A stretch of 64,000 bases of DNA from Dyella_A sp049445995 (GTDB lineage: Bacteria; Pseudomonadota; Gammaproteobacteria; Xanthomonadales; Rhodanobacteraceae): the NCBI RefSeq assembly GCF_049445995.1, contig NZ_JBMSDZ010000001.1, positions 229,643 through 293,642 on the forward strand. Reading direction: 5' to 3'. Within the stretch, counting starts at the first letter, position 1; every line of letters begins with the position of its first letter. A program made the translations under genes and the position numbers. Below are positions 36,813 to 45,603 of the stretch, one piece after another. The notes below the pieces were generated by a model. That model was not told the origin of the DNA. It saw only the letters and a list, made by a program, of their open reading frames with translations, and ran no database searches.

Positions 36813-37337
36813 ATGACCACGCTGCGCAACTGCATCGCGATGATGGATCAGGGCATCGATCGGCTCGGCGCTGCGATTGCGGGCATGCCCGCGGGCAAGG
36901 CCAAGCTCAGCCGGTTGATGCTGATGGTGGGTGGTCGCCTGCGGGAGGAACTGGAGCTCACGCTCAAGCCGCACAAGCTCAACCACAGCGAATTCCTGAC
37001 GCTGATGATTCTCTACAGCAGCCCCGACGGCAGCTCCACGCCTGGCGAGCTGTGCGAATACACCTCGCAGGGAGCCACCAACATGACCCGCATCGGCAAC
37101 GCGCTGGTGCAACGCGGCCTGATCGTGCGAGCCGCCAGCAAAGAGGACCGTCGGCGGGTGCTCATCCGCATCACGCCCGCCGGCAAGCGCTTCGTGCAGA
37201 AAATGCTGCCGACGCTGTTTCCGCGCGTGAGCGCCATGTTCGACGGCTTCAGCGGGCCCGATCGTCGCAACCTGGGTCACCTCCTGCGCAAGCTGGCGGA
37301 CAACCTCGATCAGCTGCACGCCCCCACGCTCCCATGA
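36813..37337 (+). CDS. MarR-family transcriptional regulator (EmrR-like)
   Basis: A 174-aa winged-helix repressor. The DNA-binding core runs from SEFLTLMILYSSPDG through TPGELCEYTSQGATNMTRIGNALVQRGL to the wing KEDRRRVLIRITPAG. It is followed closely by genes for an outer-membrane factor, a membrane-fusion protein and a DHA2 pump, the same order as the emrRCAB operon described in Stenotrophomonas maltophilia. It therefore probably represses the efflux operon and is released by hydrophobic drugs or uncouplers. Confidence 0.92.
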   Translation: MTTLRNCIAMMDQGIDRLGAAIAGMPAGKAKLSRLMLMVGGRLREELELTLKPHKLNHSEFLTLMILYSSPDGSSTPGELCEYTSQGATNMTRIGNALVQRGLIVRAASKEDRRRVLIRITPAGKRFVQKMLPTLFPRVSAMFDGFSGPDRRNLGHLLRKLADNLDQLHAPTLP

Positions 37338-37362
37338 ATCACGACCCGACGAGGCCTTCCCG

Positions 37363-38844
37363 ATGAAGCACGCCCTGCCCCGCGGGCGCACCCTGTTGCT
37401 GGCCGCGATGACGGTGGCCCTCGCCGCGTGCGTCACGCCTCCGCGCAAGCTCGATCCTCCGCTGCTCCGCGATGACGTTCCGCTGGCCGGGCTGCCGACC
37501 ACCACGCGCGCCGGCTGGCCGGCTGCCGACTGGTGGACCACATACCACGACGACCAACTCGATCGCCTGATCGACCTGGCGATGCGTCAGGCCCCGGATC
37601 TGGCGCTGGCGCAGAGCCGCGTGGGCAGTGCCGAACAATCGATCCGCGCGGCCGCCGCGCAGGCCGGGCTCAACATCAACGGCAGCGCTCAGGTGGCGCG
37701 GCAGCGCCTGAGCGAGCACGGGATGATTCCCAGCAGATTCCTCGGTTTCACCTGGTACAACCAGGCTGACCTTGGCGTGCAGCTGCGCTACGACTTCGAC
37801 TGGTGGGGCAAGACGCGGGCGGCCGTGGCGTCGGCACTGGACCAGGCCCACGCTGCCGAAGCGCAGCGCAGCGCGGCGGCGCTGGCGATCCAGTACGCGG
37901 TGGCCGACACCTACTTTGGCTGGCAGGCCGATCAGGCGCGCCTGGCACTGGCCGTCCAGGCGCTCGCTGTACAGCAGCGGCTGGCCGACATCGCGCAGCT
38001 GCGCGTTCGTCAGGGCGTCGACCTGCCCGACGAGGCCTCGCGCGCGCAGGCCCAACTGGCCGCCGCACGCGGGATGCGCACGGCGATCGACAGCTCGGCC
38101 CGGATCCGCCTCGCCGCGCTGGCATCGCTGGTCGGCGTGGCGCCGGCCGAACTTCCGAAGCTCGCGCCGCGCCCGCTCCCCGACGTGTCCGGCGGCCTGC
38201 CGGCGGGGGCCGGCCTCGATCTCATCGCACGCCGCCCCGACATCGCCGCCAGCCGCTGGCAGGTGGAGGCGGCGCTGAAGCAGACCGACGTGGCGCGCGC
38301 CCAGTTCCTGCCGGATCTCAGCATCAGCGCGATGGCGGGACTGTCCAGCATCGACCTCGGCCAGCTGTTCACCGCCGGCAGCCGCACGTTCGCGCTTGCA
38401 CCGGCACTGCACCTGCCGCTGTTCAACAGCGGCCTGCTGCAGGCCAACTACGGCCTGAGCAAGGCACAGCTCGACAGCGCCGTGGCGCAATACCACAGCG
38501 TGGTGCTGCAGGCGGCTCGCGACGTGTCGACCCAGGCCCTCACCGCGCAGATGCTGGCCGAGCGTCGCATCCAGCAGGAGGCACAGCTGGCCGCCGACGA
38601 GCGCCTGCTCGCCGCGGCGCAAGCGCGTGCCGCACAGGGCGTACGCGATGCCCGCGAATCACTGGCGGCCCGCGCCCAGCTGCTGCAGCAGCGCGACGCC
38701 GCCACCCAGCTGCAGGCGCAGGCCGTCAGCACCGACCTCGCCCTGATCAAGGCGCTCGGCGGCGGCTATCGTCCGCCTTCGTCCGACACCGCATCCGATA
38801 CCTCCTCGCCTTCCCCTGACCATGCTGGAGCCCCTCGTCCATGA
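37363..38844 (+). CDS. Outer-membrane efflux lipoprotein (NodT/OprM family, EmrC-like)
   Basis: A 493-aa outer-membrane channel protein. The signal peptide ends in the lipobox LAAC (Cys about residue 23). It is built of two OEP repeats with long coiled-coil helices; WWTTYHDDQLDRLIDLAMRQ and GLDLIARRPDIAASRWQVEA are typical. It completes a tripartite pump with the next two products. Its stop overlaps the adaptor start by four bases. Confidence 0.92.
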   Translation: MKHALPRGRTLLLAAMTVALAACVTPPRKLDPPLLRDDVPLAGLPTTTRAGWPAADWWTTYHDDQLDRLIDLAMRQAPDLALAQSRVGSAEQSIRAAAAQAGLNINGSAQVARQRLSEHGMIPSRFLGFTWYNQADLGVQLRYDFDWWGKTRAAVASALDQAHAAEAQRSAAALAIQYAVADTYFGWQADQARLALAVQALAVQQRLADIAQLRVRQGVDLPDEASRAQAQLAAARGMRTAIDSSARIRLAALASLVGVAPAELPKLAPRPLPDVSGGLPAGAGLDLIARRPDIAASRWQVEAALKQTDVARAQFLPDLSISAMAGLSSIDLGQLFTAGSRTFALAPALHLPLFNSGLLQANYGLSKAQLDSAVAQYHSVVLQAARDVSTQALTAQMLAERRIQQEAQLAADERLLAAAQARAAQGVRDARESLAARAQLLQQRDAATQLQAQAVSTDLALIKALGGGYRPPSSDTASDTSSPSPDHAGAPRP

Positions 38845-40046
38845 GCGCCACCGAGTCCACCGCCACGCCCGCGCCGACCGACGCCAAGGAGAGCGGCATG
38901 GCCGCCAGGAACCCGGCCAAGCGCCGCCGCGCGCTGATCGTCGTCGCCGGCATCTTCGTGCTGGCCGCCGTCGGCTGGCTGCTGCTCTGGCTGCTGGTGC
39001 TGTCGCGCCGCGAGAAGACCGACAACGCCTACGTCGGCGGCAACCAGGTCGCCATCTCGGCGCAGGTGCCGGGCACGGTGGTGGCGATCATGGCCGACGA
39101 CACGCAGCGGGTGGAGGCCGGCCAGGTGCTGGTGAAGCTCGACGGCACCGATGCCGACATCCGCCTGCAGCAGGCGCGCAGCGCGCTGGCACAGGCCGTG
39201 CGTGGCGTGCGCCAGCAAACCGACAGTGCCGCCGGTGCCGAGGCGCAGGTGGCGGCCCGTCGACTGGAGCTCGGCAAGGCCGAGGCCGATCTCAAGCGCC
39301 GCCTGCCACTGGTTGCAGCGAACGCGGAGTCACCGGAAATCATCCAGCATCTGCGCGATGGGGTGGCCCAGGCGCGTACTGCGCTGGACGCGGCGCAGGC
39401 CCAGGCATCCGCCGCACGCGCGGCGGTGGAAGGCACCGACGTGGCGCACAATCCGGTGGTGATGCAGGCGCGCGCCGATTTCCGCGCGGCGTGGGTGGCT
39501 GCCCGGCGCAACGCGATCTACGCGCCCGTCTCGGGTTATGTCGCGCAGCGCAGCGTGCAGTTGGGCAACAGCGTGCAGCCTGGCCAGCAGTTGATGACCG
39601 TGGTACCGCTGCACAACCTGTGGATCGACGCCAACTTCAAGGAGAGCCAGCTGCGTCACATCCGGCTGGGTCAGCCGGTGACCATCGAGGCGGACATCTA
39701 CGGCAGCGATGCCGAGTACCACGGCAAGGTGGTCGGCATCGGCGCCGGCACCGGCAGCGTGTTCTCGCTGCTGCCGGCGCAGAACGCCACAGGCAACTGG
39801 ATCAAGGTGGTGCAGCGGGTACCGGTGCGCATCACGCTGGACAATGCCGAGCTAGACAGGCATCCGCTGCGCATCGGTCTGTCCGCCGCCGTCACGGTCG
39901 ACATCACCGACGACAAGGGGGACGTGCTGGCCAGGGCGCCCGCGGTGCAGCCGGTCGCCAGTACCGACGTTTACGACCGGATGGCCGCCAGGGCCGATGC
40001 CGAGGCGGACCGCATCATCGTCGCCAATCTGCCCGCTGGGCGCTGA
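38841..40046 (+). CDS. emrA: HlyD/EmrA-family membrane-fusion protein
   Basis: A 401-aa periplasmic adaptor with a cytosolic N terminus, one helix (RALIVVAGIFVLAAVGWLLL), a lipoyl-like domain (TDNAYVGGNQVAISAQVPG), a long alpha-hairpin of about 130 residues, and a beta-barrel with HNLWIDANFKESQLRHIRLGQ. These are the EmrA hallmarks. It links the DHA2 pump to the outer-membrane factor. Confidence 0.94.
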   Translation: MSATESTATPAPTDAKESGMAARNPAKRRRALIVVAGIFVLAAVGWLLLWLLVLSRREKTDNAYVGGNQVAISAQVPGTVVAIMADDTQRVEAGQVLVKLDGTDADIRLQQARSALAQAVRGVRQQTDSAAGAEAQVAARRLELGKAEADLKRRLPLVAANAESPEIIQHLRDGVAQARTALDAAQAQASAARAAVEGTDVAHNPVVMQARADFRAAWVAARRNAIYAPVSGYVAQRSVQLGNSVQPGQQLMTVVPLHNLWIDANFKESQLRHIRLGQPVTIEADIYGSDAEYHGKVVGIGAGTGSVFSLLPAQNATGNWIKVVQRVPVRITLDNAELDRHPLRIGLSAAVTVDITDDKGDVLARAPAVQPVASTDVYDRMAARADAEADRIIVANLPAGR

Positions 40047-40052
40047 GCCACC

Positions 40053-41606
40053 ATGGCCGCCACGCCGAACGACACTGCACCGCTGAAGCCACTGCACGGC
40101 GGCGCGCTGGTACTGCTCACCGCCGCCGTCGCGTTGAGCACCTTCATGGAGGTGCTGGACATGACCATCGTCAACGTCGCCGTACCGCACATCGCCGGCG
40201 GTCTGGGGGTGAGCCCGAGCGAAGGCACCTGGGCGATCAGTTCCTACGCGCTGGCCAGTGCGATCATGCAGCCGCTCACCGGCTGGATCGCCAAGCGCTT
40301 CGGCGAGGTGAAGACCTTCGTAGTGTCGGTGCTGCTGTTTGTGGTGTTCTCGATGATGTGCGGCCTGGCCACGTCGATGCCGGTGCTGGTGGTCGGCCGC
40401 CTGATGCAGGGTGCCGGCTCCGGCCCGATGGTGGCGCTGTCGATGACGCTGCTGCTGTCGAGCTACCCGAAGGAGCGTCAGGGCATTGCGCTGGCACTGT
40501 GGGCGATGACCGTAGTGGTGGCGCCGATCTTCGGGCCGATCCTCGGCGGCTGGCTCACCGACAATTTCTCCTGGCCGTGGATCTTCTACATCAACCTGCC
40601 GGTGGGTCTGGCCGCGGCGGTGGTCACCTGGGCGCTGCTGCGCAAGCGCGAAACCAGAACCTTCGACATGCCGATCGACGTGATCGGCCTGGTATTGCTG
40701 GTGGTCGGCGTGGGCGCGCTGCAGTTCATGCTCGACAACGGCAACGACCACGACTGGTTCTCCTCGCCGATGATCACCACCCTGGGCATCGTCGCGCTGG
40801 TCTGCCTGACCTTCCTGATCGTGTGGGAGCTGCACGCCAAGCATCCCGTGGTCGAGCTGTCGCTGTTCCGCCAGCGCAACTTCGCCGTGGGCGTGACCGG
40901 GCTGTCGCTGGGCATGATGGCGTTCTTCGGCATCAACGTGGTGTTCCCGCTGTGGCTGCAGACCACGCTGGGCTATACCGCCACCTGGGCGGGGCTCGCC
41001 ACGGCGCCGGTCGGCATCCTCGCCTTCCTGATCGCGCCGATCCTGGGGCGCAACCTGCACCGGCTCGACCTGCGCGCGGTGGTGACCTTCGCGTTCGTGA
41101 TGTTCGCCGTCACCTCGTACTGGTCCGCCACCTTCGACAGTTCCGCCTCGTTCTCCGCGCTGGTGCTGCCGCGCTTCGTGATGGGCATCGCCATCCCCTG
41201 CTTCTTCATCCCGCTCAACCAGGTCTACCTGTCCGGCCTGCCGGCCGCGGAAATCGCCAGCGCCTCGGGGCTGGCCAATTTCTGCCGCACGCTGGGTTCG
41301 AGCGTGTCCACGGCCGTGTCGGTGACGCTGTGGCAGCACCGTGGCGAGTTCCACCATGCCACGCTGACCGAGAGCATCACGCCGGCGCATCCGGCCACGA
41401 CCACCTTCCTGCAGCAGCTTTCGCACGCGGGCCTGCCCTCGACCAAGGGGCTGGGGGTGATCGACCGCTTGCTCACGAGGGAGGCGCTGACCCTGGCCGT
41501 GAACGACGTGTTCTGGCTCTGCGCGGTGCTGTTCGTGCTGCTGATCCCGGTGCTGTGGCTGGCCAAACCGCCCTTCGGCAGCGCCGGCGGCGGCGTAGGT
41601 CATTGA
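40053..41606 (+). CDS. emrB: DHA2-family multidrug efflux MFS transporter (EmrB-like)
   Basis: A 517-aa proton-driven drug exporter with 14 predicted membrane helices. MEVLDMTIVNVAVPHIAGGL and the motif WVITSY-like WAISSYALASAIMQP at the N terminus, then GWIAKRFGEVK (motif A) and VVVAPIFGPILGGWLTDNFSWPWIFYINLPVG (motif C region), are standard for EmrB/QacA. It starts six bases after emrA. Export of hydrophobic compounds is expected from the family. Confidence 0.95.
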   Translation: MAATPNDTAPLKPLHGGALVLLTAAVALSTFMEVLDMTIVNVAVPHIAGGLGVSPSEGTWAISSYALASAIMQPLTGWIAKRFGEVKTFVVSVLLFVVFSMMCGLATSMPVLVVGRLMQGAGSGPMVALSMTLLLSSYPKERQGIALALWAMTVVVAPIFGPILGGWLTDNFSWPWIFYINLPVGLAAAVVTWALLRKRETRTFDMPIDVIGLVLLVVGVGALQFMLDNGNDHDWFSSPMITTLGIVALVCLTFLIVWELHAKHPVVELSLFRQRNFAVGVTGLSLGMMAFFGINVVFPLWLQTTLGYTATWAGLATAPVGILAFLIAPILGRNLHRLDLRAVVTFAFVMFAVTSYWSATFDSSASFSALVLPRFVMGIAIPCFFIPLNQVYLSGLPAAEIASASGLANFCRTLGSSVSTAVSVTLWQHRGEFHHATLTESITPAHPATTTFLQQLSHAGLPSTKGLGVIDRLLTREALTLAVNDVFWLCAVLFVLLIPVLWLAKPPFGSAGGGVGH

Positions 41607-41630
41607 TCCGGCGTCGGGCCGAGACGATTT

Positions 41631-41652
41631 TGCTGCACTCCGGCGTGCAGCA
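41631..41652. promoter_or_regulatory. TGC/GCA-rich inverted repeat upstream of phaR
   Basis: The perfect 8-bp inverted repeat TGCTGCAC (41631-41638) and GTGCAGCA (41645-41652) is followed by further GTGCAG, TTGCAAC and GTGCAGCGCAAT elements up to 41690. PhaR is known to bind TGC/GCA-type repeats and to repress its own gene in other bacteria, so this is a likely autoregulatory site. Confidence 0.55.
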
Positions 41653-41711
41653 TTGCGACTGTGCAGTATTGCAACTGGTGCAGCGCAATACCTTCTGCTA
41701 GTTTCCGCCAC

Positions 41712-42221
41712 ATGGCACAAACACTCCGCATCATCAAGAAGTATCCGAACCGTCGGCTCTACGACACGGAAATCTCCAGCTACATCACGCTGGAGGAAAT
41801 CCGCCAGCTGGTGCTGGACGGCGAAACCTTCGAGGTCCGCGACGCCAAGAGCGGTGAGGACCTCACCCGCTCGGTGCTGCTGCAGATCATTTCCGAGCAC
41901 GAGGAGAAGGGGCAGCCGATGCTGTCGCCGCAGCTGCTGAGCCAGATCATCCGGTTCTACGGCGACTCGCTGCAGGGCTTCATGGGCCCTTACCTGGAGC
42001 GCAGCCTGCAGGTTTTCCTCGACCAGCAGCAGCAGTTCCGCACCCAGCTCAACAGCCTGATGGGGCAGACCCCGTGGTCGATGCTCAACGACCTCACCGA
42101 GCGCAACATGGATGCGTGGAAATCCATGCAGCGCGGCTTCCTCGATGCGGCCACGCAGGCCAAGCCTGCCGCCGCCACGCCCGGCGCGAACACCGGCCGC
42201 ACGGGCAAGAAGTCCTCCTGA
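41712..42221 (+). CDS. phaR: Polyhydroxyalkanoate synthesis regulator PhaR
   Basis: A 169-aa DNA-binding regulator. The PHB/PHA accumulation regulator domain is at the N terminus (RIIKKYPNRRLYDTEISSYI, then LEEIRQLVL), followed by the PHB_acc helical domain (QLLSQIIRFYGDSLQGFMGP) and a Gln-rich coiled segment. PhaR senses PHA granules and represses phasin genes. No PHA synthase, phasin or phaA/B gene is in the window. ATG 41712 is preferred over an upstream in-frame start. Confidence 0.93.
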   Translation: MAQTLRIIKKYPNRRLYDTEISSYITLEEIRQLVLDGETFEVRDAKSGEDLTRSVLLQIISEHEEKGQPMLSPQLLSQIIRFYGDSLQGFMGPYLERSLQVFLDQQQQFRTQLNSLMGQTPWSMLNDLTERNMDAWKSMQRGFLDAATQAKPAAATPGANTGRTGKKSS

Positions 42222-42389
42222 TACCGCCGGGGCGCGCCCGCGGCCGCCCCGGGCCCGTTCCCCTTCGGCGGCCGCTGCAGCACAGCACGTGCTGTCGTCA
42301 CCGGCGCCAACCCGCCGGTCAACGGCGGTACTTCCTGAGCTTCTGAGCGACCCGCCGGCGGCTTGCACCGGGCCGCTGCCTGATCGACA

Positions 42390-43811
42390 GTGGCGCCCCA
42401 CGCGACGGACCCACCCTTGGCATCCCCCACACTCACTCTCGCCGGCGGCGGCCTGGTCGGCGCCCTGCTCGCGCATCTGCTGGCCCGCGCGGGCTTCGAC
42501 GTCGAGGTGTTCGAAAAGCGCCCCGACCCGCGCCGCGCCGGCTACGAAGCCGGTCGCTCGATCAACCTGGCGCTGGCCGAACGCGGATTGCATGCGCTGC
42601 GCGCCGCCGGCCTGGCCGAGCAGGTGCTGGCGCGGGCGGTGATGATGCGCGGTCGCATGGTGCACGTGGACCGGCAGGCACCCTCGCTGCAGCGCTACGG
42701 CGTGGACGACAGCGAGGTGATCTGGTCGGTCTGCCGCGGCGCGCTGAACATGCTCACGCTCGACGCCGCCAAGGCATCCGGCGTGCGCTTCCACTTCGGC
42801 CACGTCATCCGCGACGTCGATTTCGACCGCCAGCGGCTGTATCTGGTCGACGCCGGCGGGGCGATGCGCGAGCACGCCTTCGACCGCCTGATCGGCGCCG
42901 ACGGCGCGGGCTCGGCGGTGCGCGCGGCGATGAACCGGCGCCAGCCGCTGGGCGAGCGGGTGGAAGCCCTGGGCCATGCCTACAAGGAGCTGGAGATCCC
43001 GCCGGTGGAGGCGCTGCCCGGCGCACCCGCCAGCACGCACGGGCATTTCGCGCTCGAACCGCACGCGCTGCACATCTGGCCGCGCGGTGGTCACATGTGC
43101 ATTGCGCTGCCCAATCCGGAAGGCAGCTTCACCGTGACGCTGTTCCTGCCGGGTGTGGGGCCGCACCCGAGCTTCGCCACCCTGCCCGATGCGGACAGCG
43201 CCGAGCGCTTCTTCCGCACCGAGTTTCCCGACCTGCTGCCGCTGATGCCGCGCTTCGCGCACGACTTCGCAGCGCATCCGGCCCCCAATCTCTACACGCT
43301 TTACCTCGACCGCTGGCACCTGGACGATCGCGCCGTGCTGCTGGGCGACGCCGCCCACGCCATCGTGCCGTTCCACGGCCAGGGCATGAACTGCGGCCTG
43401 GAGGACGCCGTCGAACTGGCCGGCTTGCTGGCGTCCGACGGCGGCGATGGCGCCGGTGTATTCGAGACCTTCCAGCAGCGTCGCAAACCAAACGCCGACG
43501 CGATTGCCGCCATGGCGCTGGAGAACTACATCGAGATGCGCGATTCGGTGGCGGACCGGCACTATCTGGCCAAGCGCGAACTCGGCGCGCGCCTGGCGGA
43601 GGCGGCACCGGAGCACTTCATGGCACGCTACCGCATGGTCACCTTCACCCGCCTGCCGTATGCCTATGCCTACGAACGCGGCCAAGCGCAGAACGCACTG
43701 CTTGACCGGCTGCTGGCCGGCCGCGACAGCGCCACGGCCGTGTCGCTGGACGAGGCTGTGCGACAACTGCGCGCCAGCCTGCCGCCGCTGCCCGTGATCG
43801 AACGTGGATGA
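42390..43811 (+). CDS. kmo: Kynurenine 3-monooxygenase
   Basis: An FAD-dependent hydroxylase (473 aa from this start) that turns kynurenine into 3-hydroxykynurenine. The dinucleotide-binding LAGGGLVGALLAHLLARAGF is near residue 17, then GRSINLALAERGLHAL, the DG-motif IGADGAGSAVR and LGDAAHAIVPFHGQGMNCGLEDA. A hydrophobic C-terminal region is present. The start is GTG at 42390; TTG at 42417, just before ASPTLTL, is a plausible alternative that would shorten the enzyme to the family's usual length. It supplies the branch served by the dioxygenase gene at 3709. Confidence 0.95.
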   Translation: MAPHATDPPLASPTLTLAGGGLVGALLAHLLARAGFDVEVFEKRPDPRRAGYEAGRSINLALAERGLHALRAAGLAEQVLARAVMMRGRMVHVDRQAPSLQRYGVDDSEVIWSVCRGALNMLTLDAAKASGVRFHFGHVIRDVDFDRQRLYLVDAGGAMREHAFDRLIGADGAGSAVRAAMNRRQPLGERVEALGHAYKELEIPPVEALPGAPASTHGHFALEPHALHIWPRGGHMCIALPNPEGSFTVTLFLPGVGPHPSFATLPDADSAERFFRTEFPDLLPLMPRFAHDFAAHPAPNLYTLYLDRWHLDDRAVLLGDAAHAIVPFHGQGMNCGLEDAVELAGLLASDGGDGAGVFETFQQRRKPNADAIAAMALENYIEMRDSVADRHYLAKRELGARLAEAAPEHFMARYRMVTFTRLPYAYAYERGQAQNALLDRLLAGRDSATAVSLDEAVRQLRASLPPLPVIERG

Positions 43812-44223
43812 GGCCCTGCTCGCGGCGTACCTGGCCACGGATTACCGCATCCGTCTGCCGGCCGGCGGATGCGCGAGCCTGCGCATCGGCGCGCCGATGC
43901 CCGATGCCCTGCGGCAGCTGACGGGCGACGCGGCCTGGGGCGTGATCACCGCATGGAACCCGCGTTCGCAGCCCATGCCGAAGGCGTGGAATCGCCGTGC
44001 GCAACGCGCGTTGCTGGCCGACCTGCGCCAGCGCGAGGACATCGCCGGCATCCACGCTGCGGTCGGCGTGGGAGTCGACGGCTGGCGCGAACCCAGCCTG
44101 CTGGTGATCGGTCCGGATGCCGCCAGCCTGCGCTCGCTGTGCGCCCGCCTTCACCAGCACGCTTTCGTCGCCGGCGAAGGCGGGACGCCACCGCGACTGT
44201 GCTGGACGGGCGACATACCGTGA
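43804..44223 (+). CDS. DUF3293 domain protein
   Basis: A 139-aa protein of unknown function. The family pattern is clear: LLAAYLATDYRIRLP at the start, GVITAWNPRSQPMPKAWNRRAQ in the middle and EPSLLVIGPDAASLRSLCARLHQHAFVAGE near the end. The GTG start at 43804 overlaps the kmo stop by eight bases, so the two are co-translated. No catalytic residues are known for the family. Confidence 0.8.
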   Translation: MDEALLAAYLATDYRIRLPAGGCASLRIGAPMPDALRQLTGDAAWGVITAWNPRSQPMPKAWNRRAQRALLADLRQREDIAGIHAAVGVGVDGWREPSLLVIGPDAASLRSLCARLHQHAFVAGEGGTPPRLCWTGDIP

Positions 44224-44286
44224 CGGCCGCCCGGCGACAGGCCGCCGCATGGACAAGGCCGCCGGCCATTGCGGACAATTGAGCGG

Positions 44287-44916
44287 ATGACCGCCGCCGC
44301 CCTCCCCCTGCTCGAAGCGCGGGCCCTGAGCTTCCTGCGCCAGGACGAACCCGTGTTCGGGCCGCTGCAGTTCCGGCTGCATGCCGGCGAGCTGGCACTG
44401 GTGGAGGGCGACAACGGCAGCGGCAAGACCACGCTGATGCGCGTGCTGGCCGGCCTGCTGCACGTCGACGAGGGCGAGCTGCACTGGCGCGGCGCCCCGC
44501 TGGTGCGCGACACCAGCCAGGGCGAGATCGTGTTCCTCGGCCACCAGTTGGGCCTCAAGGGCGACCTCAGCCCGCGCGAGAACCTGCGCATCGCCGCCGG
44601 CCTGCATGGCTGCCGCGATGGCATGGATCCGGCCGCGGCGCTGCACGAGGTGGCCCTGTCGGGCTACGAGGACGAGCCGGTGCGCCAGCTCTCCGCCGGC
44701 CAGAAAAAGCGCGCCGCACTGGCCCGCCTGCTGCTGGTGCCGGCCACTCTTTGGCTGCTCGACGAGCCGTACGCCAACCTGGATCGGCACGGCATCGCGC
44801 TGGTCAACCGGCTGCTCGAAACGCATCTCGCCAGCGGCGGCGCGGCGCTGGTCACCAGCCACGGCGCGGTGAGCTTCCACGGTGGCGAACCGCAGCGCAT
44901 CCGGATGCACGCATGA
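44287..44916 (+). CDS. ccmA: Heme exporter ATPase CcmA
   Basis: CcmA (209 aa) drives release of heme-loaded CcmE from CcmC/CcmD as part of the CcmABCD complex in system I cytochrome c maturation. Walker A is EGDNGSGKTTLM near residue 40, the signature QLSAGQKKRAALARLLL and Walker B LWLLDEPYANLD. ATG 44287 is used; an upstream in-frame start adds six residues. It overlaps ccmB by four bases. Confidence 0.96.
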   Translation: MTAAALPLLEARALSFLRQDEPVFGPLQFRLHAGELALVEGDNGSGKTTLMRVLAGLLHVDEGELHWRGAPLVRDTSQGEIVFLGHQLGLKGDLSPRENLRIAAGLHGCRDGMDPAAALHEVALSGYEDEPVRQLSAGQKKRAALARLLLVPATLWLLDEPYANLDRHGIALVNRLLETHLASGGAALVTSHGAVSFHGGEPQRIRMHA

Positions 44917-45599
44917 ACCGCGCTCCGCTGTCGCGCGCCTGCGCCGCGGTGCTGCGGCGCGACCTCACGCTGGCCTGGCGCCGCCGCGGCGACATCGCCA
45001 TGCCGGTGCTGTACGCGCTGATCGTCACCACGCTGTTTCCGTTCGCGCTCGGCCCGGAGAACGCCCTGCTGCAGCGGATCGCCGGCGGCGTGGTGCTGGT
45101 GACGGTGCTGCTGGCGATGCTGCTGGCGCTGGACGGCATGTTCCGCGGCGACATCGAGGACGGCTCGCTGGAGCAACTGGTGCTCGCCCCGCAGCCGCTG
45201 GCGCTGATGCTCGGCATGAAAATTCTTGCGCACTGGCTGACCACCGCGCTGCCGCTGATCGTGATCGCGCCGATGCTGGCCAGCATGCTGCAGCTGCCGG
45301 CGGCGGCGATGCCGATCCTGCTGCTGGCGCTGGCGCTGGCCACGCCGATGCTCAGCCTGCTCGGCGCGGTGCTGGTGGCGCTGACGGCCGGCACCCGGCG
45401 CTCTGGTATGCTGCTCGCCCTGATGTTGCTGCCGCTGTGCGTGCCCGTGGTGATCTTTGCCGCCGGCGCGCTCTCCGCGGCGCAGCAGGGCCTGCCATGG
45501 ATAGCCCCGATCGCATGGCTCGGCGCCGCGCTGGCGCTGGCCCTGGTGCTGGCGCCGCTGGCCTGCGCCGCCGCCCTCCGCATTGCCTTGGACGCGTGA
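44913..45599 (+). CDS. ccmB: Heme exporter membrane protein CcmB
   Basis: A 228-aa permease with six predicted helices (VLYALIVTTLFPFALGP, VVLVTVLLAMLLALDGMF and others), the membrane partner of CcmA. LRRDLTLAWRRRGDIAMPVLY at the N terminus and DIEDGSLEQLVLAPQPLALMLGMK are the conserved family segments. Confidence 0.96.
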   Translation: MNRAPLSRACAAVLRRDLTLAWRRRGDIAMPVLYALIVTTLFPFALGPENALLQRIAGGVVLVTVLLAMLLALDGMFRGDIEDGSLEQLVLAPQPLALMLGMKILAHWLTTALPLIVIAPMLASMLQLPAAAMPILLLALALATPMLSLLGAVLVALTAGTRRSGMLLALMLLPLCVPVVIFAAGALSAAQQGLPWIAPIAWLGAALALALVLAPLACAAALRIALDA

Positions 45600-45603
45600 A
45601 CCT

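Noticed and set aside
39852..43838. Minus-strand frame of 1328 codons antisense to emrA/emrB/phaR/kmo
   Set aside because: The composition is Gln/His/Arg/Gly-rich without domains, and four recognised genes lie on the other strand. Long antisense frames are expected at this GC content.
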